Shown here: positions 1 through 11,033 of the stretch, in pieces
How positions within the stretch are numbered: the first letter of the stretch is position 1
Layout of the letters: every line of letters starts with the position of its first letter
Assembly: GCA_018417955.1 (NCBI GenBank)
Contig: JACTVC010000028.1
Span: 186,001-250,000 of the forward strand
Length of the DNA stretch: 64,000 nt
Reading direction: 5' to 3'
DNA from: Laccaria trichodermophora
Taxonomy: Eukaryota; Basidiomycota; Agaricomycetes; Agaricales; Hydnangiaceae
Notes under the pieces: model-generated
Told to the model about the DNA's origin: nothing
Seen by the model: only the letters and a program-made list of their open reading frames with translations
The model's database searches: none
Position numbers and translations under genes: made by a program

Positions 1-1183
1 CTGAGGTGACCTGTCAACTAAATATGCATGCGGCAGGCCAAGAAGTAATTTTAGGGTATTGAGTTGACGAGCAATTGACAAGTTACAAAAAAATTATCCA
101 TACAGAGGGGCGAAACATGGGGTATCACGCCTGGTTACGTGACCGGGTGACGGCGGGTTACGTCACGTGGACGCTGGCAACCCTCGGTTTTTGGCCTGGG
201 CGTCACCTCCGTCACGGCGCTGGTAACCTCGCTCTGGAGGTCCGCGATCGTGCCCTCCTCGATACCGTACTTAGTGTAACGCCCAATGAATCCGTTTTTC
301 CCCCCTTCCGTGCCTGCCCCCTCCCTCTGAGCTTTGAGCTTTCCCCCGCCCAAATCAAACCAGGTTTGCTTTGCCTGTACCATGCCTTGCTGACCGCTCT
401 CTCTCTGCAGGCTGACCTTCGTTCTCTGTGCGGGGGGTGGCGACAATCTCCCCCTGGGAGCGAGGAGACCCCCACTCGAGGATTCCCCGGCACACCGATT
501 GCGGACTGCACAGGAACACCCCCGATCGACCTTTTTGCATGCTTGAACGCGGAAACCTCAGAGAAACCCCAGAAAGGAGGGCGAACGCGGAAACACCACC
601 CTTGAGGTCGATAGCGGAAGGCTTTCTTTGCAACATTTCCGCGCTCGAGGTTTCCCCTCTCACAACGAATGCGGAAATCGTGATCGCACCTTCAGATCCT
701 CGCACACCCAGCACCCCCGGAGGAAGACCCATCCCCAGTCGCGGAATCCCCGCATCGTCTTGCTCTCGAACGAGGACAGCTTCCTCGATAGCGGAAAGCA
801 TTTTCCGCTATCAGCGCTTTCCGTTATTGGGGAAACACATGAGGATCCTCGTTTGAAAAAGGTGAAACCATGCTCTTTTCTCATTCTAGGACTCACTGGC
901 CTCGTTTCAGTGTGATGTCATAGGTGAGACAGAGGTTCAAACAGCTCGATAGCGGATTTGAACCTCCATAGCGGGAAGGGCTCTTAGGCTTTGGATTTCT
1001 CGTTAGCGGAAAATGCTTCTGCTATCGAGGAAACCTCCGATCCCTTTTCCAAAAAACGGTGAGACCTCTCTTCTTTTTCCTCAATCGAGGGCTTGCTTAT
1101 CTGGTTCAGGGTGACATCATGGGTGAGATCGCACTTCAATGCTCAGCGCCGCCTTGACATATCTTCTCACAAGCTCACAGCAA
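1..1183. other. Non-coding AT/GC-mosaic region with dispersed GCGGAAA motifs
   Basis: I see no supported gene here. The open frames overlap on both strands and none shows a recognisable domain. The stretch from about 540 to 1030 repeats the short motif (AT)AGCGGAAA or ACGCGGAAAC at least seven times in both orientations, including an 11-bp hairpin at 787-812. The part from 119 to 235 is rich in GGTnACG/CGTnACC motifs. It is probably decayed repeat or promoter-distal sequence. Confidence 0.5.
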
Positions 1184-2799
1184 CATGTCTGATGCACAGG
1201 GTGACCGACGACCATTTCAGCCAGAGGATTTGAAGTGGGCTGTGCATGCATTCTCTTCTTGCCTTCCTTTCTGATCGTTTTCTAGGCACCTCAAGAAGAA
1301 CGAACTCTACAACCTTGTCAAATCCAAGCCCCTCCCATCCTCCATACATGTGGGTCCCAAAACCAACAAAGCAACGCTGACAGGCTTGCTTCTGGACCCC
1401 ACCTTGGGATATCGTTGCAATCGTCCGCCCACACCTCGACAACCGGAATGCGATGTATCGGAGGGCGGACCTCAGCGGGGCACAACTGCAGAACGACTTT
1501 CGGCCGAGTTGGCGGGCCTTGACGGGAGGCTAGAGAACCTCGGTGGGGAACCAGAGAGCAGACTGGAGAACCTCGATGGGAGACTTGGGAGCGTCGGAGG
1601 GGGGCCTGAGCTTCCTATTGACGAAGGGGACTTTGCTAATGTCGTCACCATGGTGAGCTGCCAGTTCGGATAGGTCGCCGCTTTTAACATTTCGCTTTGC
1701 AGAAGACGATAAGGATTTACGTTGAAGACCGTCGGTTTCAGCATACTTTCCGTGCTAGAACCTGTCAGGAAATTACCGTTCCCGTTGAGCCATGTGGGGA
1801 TAGTGGCTATCAGGTTAGGATCAAGGATGTCCTCTCCCAGCTTCAGGAGAGTCCAGCGGCGATTGTCACAGGACCTGGTATGCCCTCTCATGACTCGAGG
1901 ACCCCTCCACTAACCCATGCAATTCTCAAGACCCTGTTGCAATTGGAACACCTGACCTACTTCATGATGCCAGTTATACACGGTGTCTTGCTGTCGGGAC
2001 GGTTGAATCACTGCTCGACGCTCTCAAAGGCTCGGAGGTGATTGATATTCCAAGTGCTGACTCGAGTTTCATGCAGCTTCGAGTCGAAGAGGTGTGTTTT
2101 CGTCCTTTTGCCGTCTGCCCCCCTCCTGAGCTGTAATGTACCTCAGATGAGACCCAATGTTAAACGAGGTCATGATTCGGATGGAGAGGAGCCTGACGAG
2201 GCAGTCAAACAAGGCAGGTCGTTCACATCACTGACACTTTCTTTCTACATGACCGGCAATCCTGTCTAGGTTTAACACCTGCCTCAAAGACGAAGAGGGC
2301 AAAGTCTATCGACGTCGACTTAGACAACGCTGATGACAAGGTCAGACTAATACAGCTACTGCAGAGCAAGCTTAGTCAACGGCCCGGCTATTCAACGTTC
2401 AAGGGCTCTGCCCACAAGACCCGCCAAAATACCGACATCATTAGAAACTGGGAATTCGCCGCGAAGTTCTGTGATGACTTTCATGGCCAACTTTACACAA
2501 ACTCGGTAAGATTTTCATTCATATCATTTTTTTTCCTTCGTGAAACTCACAATGTTCTTTGGTAGAACTTACGCGTTACAAAGGCCATGATCTATACTGC
2601 CCTTGGTTCGGGGGAGACGTGGCTGGTGGATGCCGAGAGAGGACACCAACTTGTGAAGAAGTATGGGGAGGGTGGAGAATGTGAAGCAGAAGAGGTCGTG
2701 CGTGAACTTCTCACCAGACGAGACTCTCCTGCAGGAAGTAAGAGGCTTCTGCAGTTTTTGAGGGATTGGGATGCCAAGCACCGCGAACGGCTTTTATAA
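1184..2799 (+). CDS. Unrecognised multi-exon protein with a SAP-like N-terminal motif
   Basis: I do not recognise the family. The ATG at 1184 gives MSDAQGDRRPFQPEDLKWAV, followed after a first intron by a helix-rich stretch (KKNELYNLVKSKPLP, then TLTGLLLDP) that resembles a SAP-type DNA-binding motif. Later exons join in frame: 1698 onward (IRIYVEDRRFQHTF), 1945 onward, 2149-2213, 2270-2506 and 2566-2799. The C-terminus (WEFAAKFCDDFHGQLY, then RLLQFLRDWDAKHRERLL) is charged and helical. The intron at 2214-2269 uses a GC donor (AAG|GCAGG). The first intron is uncertain because no GT donor keeps the frame, so that exon may be wrong. It lies tail-to-tail with the XPG-like gene, 104 nt apart. The preserved splicing argues for a real gene; a role in DNA binding is only a guess. 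Confidence 0.6.
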
Positions 2800-2903
2800 A
2801 GTTGGGGGGTAGAATATCTGCATTGCACGACATATCATGTCGCTTCGTCGATATAAAATACATAGTGGGGGTAGACACAAATTTTGTACAATGTTCTTTC
2901 ACG

Positions 2904-4742
2904 TTAATCAGAGATGTATATGACTGAGCGGTCGCTTGCCACAGAACCAGTGTCAGTAATAGAAATAACGGACTGACGGCCACTGCTTGACTCCAGTTCA
3001 TCGCCAGACTCTGAGTCACTGTTGATTTCGAAGAACCCAAGGTGTTTCACTTGTTTCGGGGTTGAGATTGGTCCACCTTCGAGACGTGATGTTGAGGAAA
3101 TTTGGTGATGCATAGCGGCAGGTGTTTCAATGGAAATGGAAGGGGAAGCATTTTGACGGATTATTGCTTCCTCAAATAGATGTTCGGGAACCCAGAGGCG
3201 AAGACTGGAGTCTGCAATTGACTGTTCTTTGATATCCGGCCAGGAGGTGCTTGTCCCCATCAACCGAACAAAGTTTTCGGTGGAGATCTTGACTCGAAGA
3301 CATGTCAGTCCAAACTTCTGTTTCGGTTTGCCCACTACCTCGATTACACGTGCTTGCGTGAATGGTGTCAGAAACAATTTACGTGAGCTGTCGTACATTA
3401 GCTGTGCCTAGATAGTTTTAAATTTGATCAAGAAACTCGCATGCAAGTGAAAGTTAAACTCACAGAGAACAGCATATGGGCGAAAACACCCTCCCAAAGC
3501 TTTGATTCAAATCTCCTTCTGATGTCAATCCCTGGCTGCACCCACCGAAGCCTTGTTGTGCAAAATTCTGCAAGTTTGTAGATGACAGGCTCACGGATCT
3601 TCCAAGAACTTGTGTCAGGGAGATTTCCATGCGACCATGATGTCACTGGATGGGTGTACTTTTTCAAGATGTCGAGGTCGGGGAACGAGGAAGATATTTT
3701 TGTCGCTAGGTTTGCTTGGCGGTGGGCAAGGCAGCCATGGGTATTCTCACATAGTTCCTCCCGAAGCCTGTAACGCCAGCCGTCGAGGAATGTATGAAAA
3801 TCGGCATCAGAAAGACTTGTCGCGCCCTCAATTAATTCATCCCCAAACCCCACCTGTGCGAGACCATGCGCAGTTTTTGCACCACATCCGGAAATACCAG
3901 GTCCGTAATCCCCACCAGACAGAAGCCCAATGAGAATGAACCCCCCTGTCTTGAGTTTGACATTGTCAGAGTTTTCTGCGGCATCTGCTGTGTAAAGTTC
4001 GATTTTGTCAAGATCTCGCTTGTCTGGCCTGCATAAAACTTAGAAAAACCAGTAGATGTTTTCTGTTATAGGTTCCTTCTTACCAGATAAGCAGGGAAAG
4101 AGCTCCAAATGCGAAACAGTCACTATCTGTAGATATAATCGCATCAATAATTCCAAGAGCATTCAGTTTCGCAAGTTCGGCCTCAGCCTCAGCTGGAGCC
4201 TAAAGGTTGAAATATTATATGAGCTTGTCTTATCGCTTGGAGAATTTGAAACCCATACACACATCGTGATTTTTATACCCAAATCCTTCAGCAAGGAGTT
4301 TTATGGCAGGGATGGATTCAAGTTGACGGGGATCGACTTTCCGCCCACGCTTGATTACTGGACGATCAGCTCCATCGTATACACACACAAGCAGAATGGG
4401 AAGGGCAAGAAACCGGCAGAATTTGTAAAATATGGTGCGAAGGATGTGCTCTGTTGTTGAGGAGTGAATATTGCCGTGTTTCATATGAGTTGCTGCACAA
4501 CTATCAATCCAGATGCTAAAACATATGACCTGTGTGGAGGAACAAACTAGGCTGAAATAGCACTTACCTCATGTCCACTCCAATTGTCAGATAACGCTGT
4601 TGTGGACTCCAGTTTTTGAAGGCCAAACCTCTCATGGATGTTATTTGACCGACTGCATTGAGGATCTGATTTTTCAATTAATAGGGTACATAAACACTGA
4701 ATATGATAGAAGTTATACCCCCCAGAGACCATGGATGGTCAT
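2904..4742 (-). CDS. XPG/GEN1-like structure-specific endonuclease (PIN-domain-like protein)
   Basis: Six exons join into about 520 residues. The first exon is only 8 codons (MTIHGLWG, 4742-4719). XPG-N follows with GVDMSIWIDS, FLALP and VYDGADRPVIKRGRK. XPG-I has APAEAEAELAKLNALG and IISTDSDCFAFG. The helix-hairpin-helix region has LLSGGDYGPGISGCG at about 3870-3910. The acidic metal-binding residues expected of FEN1/XPG/GEN1 nucleases are therefore all present. The C-terminal part (3428-3853, then 2904-3398) is less conserved and ends in a Ser-rich tail. By family it should cut flaps, bubbles or Holliday-junction-like DNA in the nucleus. The reading frame looks intact. Such XPG-like genes are multicopy in many Agaricomycetes, so this may be a lineage-specific paralogue rather than the GEN1/Yen1 orthologue. 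Confidence 0.85.
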
Positions 4743-4857
4743 AGTGGAATACAGGAAGGAGGTTCGGTAAAGGATAGACATTGCGAGATAAGTCTCTTAA
4801 TTGGCTATACTTCTTTGACTCATGATGATGTATTGTGCTCACTACTGTAGAAATGCC

Positions 4858-4948
4858 TATGTGGTGTAACGGTCTAACGGGCTGCCTTCTGTGTACAACG
4901 TCTGGTGCGCCTGATTCCCAAAGCCATGTGTTCGATTCCTGCACATTA
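4858..4948 (+). other. tRNA-like sequence (degenerate tRNA or SINE head)
   Basis: An A-box-like stretch at 4862-4880 (GGTGTAACGGTCTAACGG) and a good B box at 4929-4939 (TGTTCGATTCC) have the spacing of an RNA polymerase III tRNA promoter. The possible acceptor stem (TATGTGG with GCACATTA) pairs imperfectly, and I cannot draw a normal anticodon arm. A second B-box match (GGTTCGAGTCC, 5083-5093) follows without a clear partner A box. I read this as tRNA-derived relic sequence downstream of the Crypton gene, not a working tRNA. Confidence 0.35.
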
Positions 4949-5149
4949 CATTTCTCATATGATGTCATTGTGCCCTTAAAGACCGGAATTTTGGGATTCT
5001 GCTGCAGCCATGATGTCATCCATGCCCAGCAAGTTGCCGGGGTTGCCGGGGATGACATCATTTTCTTGTCCTTCGAGGCGCGGGTTCGAGTCCTCATCAC
5101 CAGAACATAAGTTTTTTATTTTTTCGTCGTTTTTCATTGTTTTCGAGTT

Positions 5150-8100
5150 CTTGACTTGAAGTGTTATTATAATTGAATTAATTAAGAGAATGATCTATTC
5201 AACTGAATAAAGGTGCGAGCATCATCCATAACCATCTCCTGAGGTGATTTGAAAACACTGTTTGAGTTCGGAAAGGGAGAGACCTCCTTCTGCAACCATT
5301 CAATAAAGGCTCTCGTCGTCTTGAGGTGTGCAGACCCAGGTGTTGGAATCGGATACTTTTGGATGAGAAACTGGAGGGCGGCATCAGCATGGTGTAGTAG
5401 TTTGGCTTTGGGATCAGTGAGGGCTTGAATTAGAGTCACGATTTTCATGCGCCGTGAATATTCAGTTTTGATGCTCTGTATATCCCTCTTCCACCTTGCG
5501 TGCCATCCCATATTGAGCTGACTGATCGACAAACACCCATCCATACCAAACTGATATTCCTTCCATATCTCCGTGATTGTGGCAGATCGCTTACCCTTGG
5601 GCTTCCAGAACTTCTCAAATTCCGGTAGCCACTCATTGGTGACCCTGTCAGTACCCTTTCGAGTGGTCCATATGAACGTGTGCTTCTGAAGCCGCTCAGC
5701 AGAGAACCTCTCCTCGAGTTCTGTGATCGCTGCGAGTTGCTCTTGTTTTGTTTTGTGGAACGACGACAGTGGGAATGTGGTTGCTGAGTAGACCTTTCCG
5801 GAGAGGCTAACAGCTGTGTTGCAAGCCCCCGGACTCGATATCATAGAATCAGCATCGTTTATGGTGGTCTGCAGTGGCGATGCACTCGTCGGAATCATTG
5901 CCGATGGTGTAGACAGCGACACCTGAGTCCTCAATGCAGGAGGAAGACGAACTGCGTGAAAGCCAGATCACCAGAAGTTTGATAGTAGAAATTGACATAC
6001 AACATACCTGAGCCCATTGTAAGCGCAGCTTCCAAAGCTTTGCGCTTCTTTCTAGTCGATGTGATGAGGTTGGCCTCAACAAGCGCTCCCAATGAATCTT
6101 TCATGTTTCCAAAACCGGAGGAGAGCATTTGGACGAGTTCCTGTGTCTCTCTCAAGTTTTTTTCATTTTGAATAGAGCTGGTTGCCAAGATGCCACGCAT
6201 AGATGTTGCAAGCGTTTCAGGAAGTTTTTCGAGCCTATGTCGAGCCTCGTCCTCAGCGTGTTTGAGGACGGCTGAAGAATTTGATGCGAACTCCCGAAAC
6301 CTGGGCGTATTGAATGGTGCAAAGCTGAGAAACGGAAGGTTGCGGTATTTCGTTGATAGCACGGCTGCATCTTGTAGGAGGACCCGTCGAAGTCGGATGA
6401 TGAGATTCAGAAAGGAGGTGAGCGCGCCGTCGTTAGCAGCTTGCCCAATGATTCTGCGACGTTCTGCAAATGCAGACTGCTCATTCTCAACCCACGGAAA
6501 TACTGATGCAAGCAATTCTGGTGGGGGATCTGTAATGGAACGAACATCAGTACACATTGATAACATCATGAGCAGAACTAACGTACCAAGTACATTGCGT
6601 GCAACAAAAAACGATTCGGGTTTTCGTGCGTTGAAAGATGCAGCCGCAAGCATACCTTCAACGGGCAACCCACGATCATAACTTTGCTCCATTGTGTCCT
6701 TTGACCAACCACCAAGTGCTCTCAGGTCATCCCGTGTGGCGCGATGCTCTCGGGTTGTCAAGGCTGCATATGCACGACCTGCATGAGTAGCCTTTCGCAT
6801 CTGAAGATCATTCGAAAGCTTCATATGGTTGACACGCTTGCGATGGTCTAATCAGAATCAATTAGATCAATGAACGTAGAGACTGCGGGGGTAAACCTAC
6901 TATCATACGACATCGGAGAGTATTCATCTTTTCCAGGGAAAAGATAGCGCTGGTACCACTTTCGGAAACCAATCTTGCTGCCATTTTTGAAGTCGGGTTC
7001 GAATGAAGGAAGGTTTTCTTCCATGATGTGGAATTGACTAAAAAAATAAAATGAAAGTGCTCCGATGCAGCACAGCTCTGGAATGCGGTGTCTGAAGCAT
7101 GCTTGCTCGTCAATTCGTCCTTCTGTGTTGGTTTTTCCCTGGTAACTCAAGAAAACGACAGCCTGACAATCATTGAACTCAGTTAGTTCAATCTAAGATG
7201 AAAACGAATGCAGAACTTACCAGAGCTTTAAAATCAGGCCCTATCTCAGGAATGGGAATATCCCGGCACAGAAGGTCTGACCAAAGAAGCTGGCGCAAAT
7301 TATCGCCACGAAATGCGACAGAAGTTGTGGTCAAGCTCATAGAATGATCTCGTATGTATTTGTGTATTTGAGCGGCCGTCTGTCCTTGGCTGAGCTGCCA
7401 GATTGAAGTGCGAATGAGTTGCTCCTGATCATTATAGGTATCTAAAAGAATTTGTGAGGAATCATCGAGTTGGGTAGACAACATTAGCTTACCATTCAAT
7501 ACTCCATTGGCCTTGAGTTCTTGCGATTCAGCAACACGCTCAGGTTCTGTGGCACGAGCACCAATTTCAAAGGTTTTGATCCGGTGATCATCACGAAGCT
7601 TGAGATGAGACTCGGGACACTTCTTATAATTGTCTTCATGCTGGTGGCTGCAGCGCCATTGCTCGAGCGCGGAAAGGCACTGGCTCAGTGAGGAGCGCCC
7701 AACGCGCGTTCCTGATATGTCCTTTCCATCAGCCGATTTCTAAATATGTATGCATGAGATGAATTCAAGGGTAGAATATGATCGGTTTACCTTGGGCCGG
7801 GACGTTTCGTATCGCAGAAATATTGATACCTTCGCAGCTGTGATAGGGTGGGCAGGTATTTCCTTCCACTGAGAGTCTTCAGACATACGCCGGCCTTGGT
7901 CCTGCACCCACCAGTCCTCGTAGTTCTTCACATGGCGGCTATAGGCTACTTCTGTACCCTTTCCTGAGGCTATACTGGCCTGTATTGCAAGCCTTGTTTG
8001 ATGAGACTCTGCCTCGAGTGTTGAGTGCTCATCGTGAGGATAAATCGTGAAGGAACTTGTGATCTGCGAAGTACTCAACATGTTTGAGTGAGCGAAGATT

Positions 8101-8280
8101 GTGGAGGGTGTTGGGTGAGTGCGCGGATCGTGAAGTTGGTCAAAGGATGAAGTGTGGTGGCCAAAGACCAGTTGTTGATCTTGTGCTCGAACATCCCCGG
8201 TGTTCATCTTGAAAAAAAAAAGACAATACTAGCCACATATGTGGCCTCATCCAAAGATCAAAGGAAAGGCGCACCTTGAG
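5150..8280 (-). mobile_element. Crypton DNA transposon (approximate limits)
   Basis: The recombinase gene nearly fills the element, as is usual for Cryptons, which lack terminal inverted repeats and are bounded by very short direct repeats. I could not fix the ends. The limits given are the gene plus short flanks. Downstream lie tRNA-like relics and an AT-rich stretch; upstream is featureless AT-rich DNA. Confidence 0.55.
5182..8207 (-). CDS. Crypton-type tyrosine recombinase with GCR1_C-like DNA-binding domain
   Basis: Seven or eight exons join in frame from ATG 8207 into roughly 890 residues. The N-terminus (YSRHVKNYEDWW, ITAAKVSIFLRYETSRPK) resembles the SAM-like domain of phage-type integrases. 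The core has VAFRGDNLRQLLWSDL (catalytic Arg; 7500-7200), SYQGKTNTEGRID (candidate catalytic Lys), HAGRAYAAL (HxxR), LRALGGW and SYDRGLP (candidate nucleophile Tyr) between about 6850 and 6640. The C-terminal exon (WLPEFEKFWKPKGKRSATI, IWKEYQFGMDGCLSI) matches the GCR1_C domain that fungal Cryptons and the related CBF3/Ndc10 proteins carry. Cryptons move by site-specific recombination through a circular intermediate. All catalytic positions seem present, so the copy may be active or recently active. Confidence 0.85.
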
Positions 8281-9436
8281 GTTGTGGCCTGGCAATCGTG
8301 GCCACGAAATTTACGACTAGATTCAGTGCAGCCGAAACGAGTAAGGGTTGAGAGGAGAGACTGTGCTCAAGAATGTTGAGTTTCTGGGGGTGGACATTGA
8401 TTGAACAAGGTTCAAGGAGACTAGTTGACTACAGACGCGTCGAGGACGCGTCGCTGCAATCAATGCGAGATTTGAGATAGGCGTTAGCGCCAAACAGGGT
8501 CTAGTGATGCGATCAGGGGTGGCTGGTGACTTCGGCCAAACAAGCCACTGGCGTGCATGCAAATGGCCAGATGTATTGGGCTAATGTAGATACAGGAGGA
8601 ACAATGGAAATATACGAGGGACAATGGAAATGCATGCCCAGAATTTGTGTATTCAGACTGGTAACGTTACCTGACCACCAGGTAACGTTACCAGTGGGTT
8701 ACCAGAGCGTAACGTTGGTCTATGATATATCCTGGGTACATAGATGATAGATCTCCTCCTCAACAAACACTCATTTGTCATTGCAGTCCGTCCTTTCTGA
8801 AGCAGATGTGAATTTGAGAATTTGAAGCTTCTACATCGATTCGGGTGCAAGGTTGTTACGGCGAAGGGTGTCGGTTTCTTTGCTTTACAAGAACATGCAC
8901 TCTGATAGAGCAGAGGATGCTGGAACTGGAAAAACGTCCAACGTGACGTGGTACATGGTCTTCTTCTTTTTATTCACCCATAGCAGCATCGTTCAAATTG
9001 AAAATTTGAAAAACATGAAACTAGACCTATTGGTTCCGGAGTAAAATTAGAAATGAGATTCAAAAAATCGAACGGCGCGGTGGAGTGCCGATGTTCAGCG
9101 TCGAGCAACAAGTTTGGGCGCGTGGAACGACAAAGCGCGTTGCAAGAAAGGCTGAGTGGCCCGGCCGTGCCGCTGGCCTATGAGAATTTTTTCCCGAAGT
9201 GGCACATTTTACCTTGACGTTGACAGTTTCCTTTTGCATCGCCTCAAGGTGACCTTGCCTTCAAGGCACCTTTCCTTGCGGCAACACTAAAGGGAGGGAA
9301 ATGGAATCCGGCGGAGTGCGAAATTTACACAATTTACAATTTAGCCGTGTAAATTCAAGCAAATAACTCTACATATGTAAGAGCAGCGTTGTCGCCGATC
9401 AAAGATACACTCATCACACTCAAGTACTCAACAATC
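8281..9436. other. Intergenic region between the Crypton and TRS33
   Basis: I see no supported coding sequence. The notable feature is a long double palindrome at 8658-8694, listed separately. The last 200 nt before 9437 are the likely TRS33 promoter and 5' leader. Confidence 0.5.
8658..8694. repeat. 16-bp perfect inverted repeat of self-palindromic GGTAACGTTACC
   Basis: CTGGTAACGTTACCTG (8658-8673) and CAGGTAACGTTACCAG (8679-8694) are exact reverse complements around a 5-bp spacer (ACCAC). Each arm contains the self-complementary dodecamer GGTAACGTTACC. Degenerate relatives follow at 8695-8720. It could be a cruciform, a paired protein-binding site or a transposon end. Confidence 0.8.
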
Positions 9437-10391
9437 ATGACAACTCGCAGCTCAATGCAAGCCTCATTAAGCACCCTCCTCGTCCAACCCACCCTCGCCC
9501 TCCTCGCCGATCCACCCAGCAAATTCATCGACGCCCCAGCAATGGACTACTTCCTCATCGAAATGGTCAACACACTCAAACACTCCGCCGCATTCGCCAC
9601 CGCCCGCTCAAAGAAGATCGAGCAGGAGATGGTAGAAGCGGGCTTGATACCGCCCCCCGCGCCGTTGCCCCTCAATCTCAAGAAGGAGGGTGCGAGAGAT
9701 TCAGTGACGAGCCTTGCTTCGCGCAGTGGGAGTGCAGCGGGGAAGGGGGGCGTCGATGAGGAGGAGGAAGCTGTGAGGGTGAGGTTGGAGGCTATTGGGA
9801 TGCACGTTGGCGGGAATTATACTGAACGGTATGCCCGAACCATTATTTCGCGCGTCAGGGGCTGATCATGGTGTTGTGTAGGCTATGTCGTGACCGGCCC
9901 ATGTTTGCTGAAACGCTGGACGTTATCAAGTTTATCTGTAAAGATATCTGGTCGTCGTGTTGGGACAAGCAGGTCGATAATTTGAGGACGAATCACCGAG
10001 TACGTTGATTATATGCGCTCGTATGCCCATCATTCTAACGCTTCCAAAGGGCGTATATGTGCTCCAAGATAACGCATTCAAGCCAATAACGCGGCTATCG
10101 TCTTGGGAAGGCCGTCCGGAAGCCATCAGGCGCGCGAAATTGGTGAGTACCCATACATTGGCCCTGTCCCCCGCAACCTAGCCAAGCTGACCTTGTTAAT
10201 CCCTAGTACGCAGCCATGCCATCAGGCATAATCCGCGGAGCTCTTTCACGGTTAGGATACAACGCTACAGTTGTACCAGAAATTACATCGATGCCTCAGT
10301 GTACGTATTTTCTTCTAAATGACGAGGGACGTGATGACCTATCGTTTGCTTTGTAGGTACGTTTCAGATCAAGCTACCAAAGGGGGCCTAA
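9437..10391 (+). CDS. TRS33: TRAPP complex subunit Trs33 / TRAPPC6 (Bet3 family)
   Basis: Five exons (9437-9828, 9882-9999, 10050-10142, 10207-10300, 10357-10391) give 243 residues. MDYFLIEMVNTLKHSAAFA opens the Bet3-fold. Exon 2 holds the family signature (ERLCRDRPMFAETLDVIKF then ICKDIWSSCWDKQVDNLRT), and exon 3 has GVYVLQDNAFKPITRLSSW. The C-terminus SGIIRGALSRLGYNATVV is also typical. Trs33 is a small core subunit of the TRAPP tethering/Rab-GEF complexes acting between ER and Golgi and at the Golgi. A low-complexity insert (residues about 65-105, Gly/Glu/Ser-rich) separates the first helix pair from the rest. The ATG at 9437 was chosen because the frame upstream has no better Met. The last codon and everything after it are duplicated at 14948. 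Confidence 0.95.
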
Positions 10392-10860
10392 ACTCGAGTG
10401 TACGACATTCTGTATTCTAGGAATTGAGCTTTGATACCTCCTGGCGAAATCAAGAAGAACAATTCAACAGTCGTAGGTAATTATATAGACGAGACTATGG
10501 TATAATAAACTACGATGCTACAATATACCAAGAACGAAATAATATCAAGGGGCGTGCAGCTTGCAAGATCGTCAAACTTAAAAAATCAAAATCAAAACTA
10601 ACCAACCCGTCTCTGCGACGGCCCATATGGGCAATATCCCCCACCCACTTCAGAAACCTCAAACTTGAGCGAACACTTCATCCCATTCTTCGAATAGTTG
10701 ACCTCGAACGAGTTAATCTGCACATCACATGGGCCCTGCTTCAATGATTTCGCAAAGTTTAAGTGTGGTCCACCACCACGCGTAGTGGATGATGGTGACG
10801 GTACTCTTGCCAGTCTTGGGCTTATTGTTGTGCGTGCTTCCAACGTGCTTGTGCAGCCTA
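10386..10860. repeat. Duplicated TRS33 downstream segment, copy 1
   Basis: This stretch, starting in the final TRS33 codon (GCCTAAACTCGAG), matches 14948-15500 at roughly 90 percent by eye, with one internal gap of about 120 bp. Copy 2 carries the intact end of the neighbouring minus-strand gene. Copy 1 is the shorter, decayed one. Confidence 0.85.
10598..10860 (-). pseudogene. Truncated copy of the 15.2-16.2 kb gene (3' part only)
   Basis: The reverse strand encodes SLKQGPCDVQINSFEVNYS and CSLKFEVSEVGGGYCPYG, matching the last exon of the gene at 15154-16244. It is broken in three ways. About 120 nt between the last two exons are missing, extra bases add residues after GGGPH, and the final Trp codon is a stop (TGG to TAG), which removes the last two residues. 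No upstream exons are present. Confidence 0.85.
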
Positions 10861-11033
10861 ATCGGGAAACTAGTTCGCTAGAGCTTATTAGCTTCATTTC
10901 ATTTCTTGAGGTTAAACTCTCAATCGCGGCGTTTTTTCCATTCAGTCGGAGCTCGTCGGCAACACGATATATACTGCAACTATTAATCTCTAATCTCGCT
11001 TTTCCGGTACTTGGGTATCCCCCGATAATTGCA

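Noticed and set aside
75..915. Several overlapping open frames at the left end
   Set aside because: They cover the same bases on both strands in different frames, have skewed Pro/Arg composition and show no domain.
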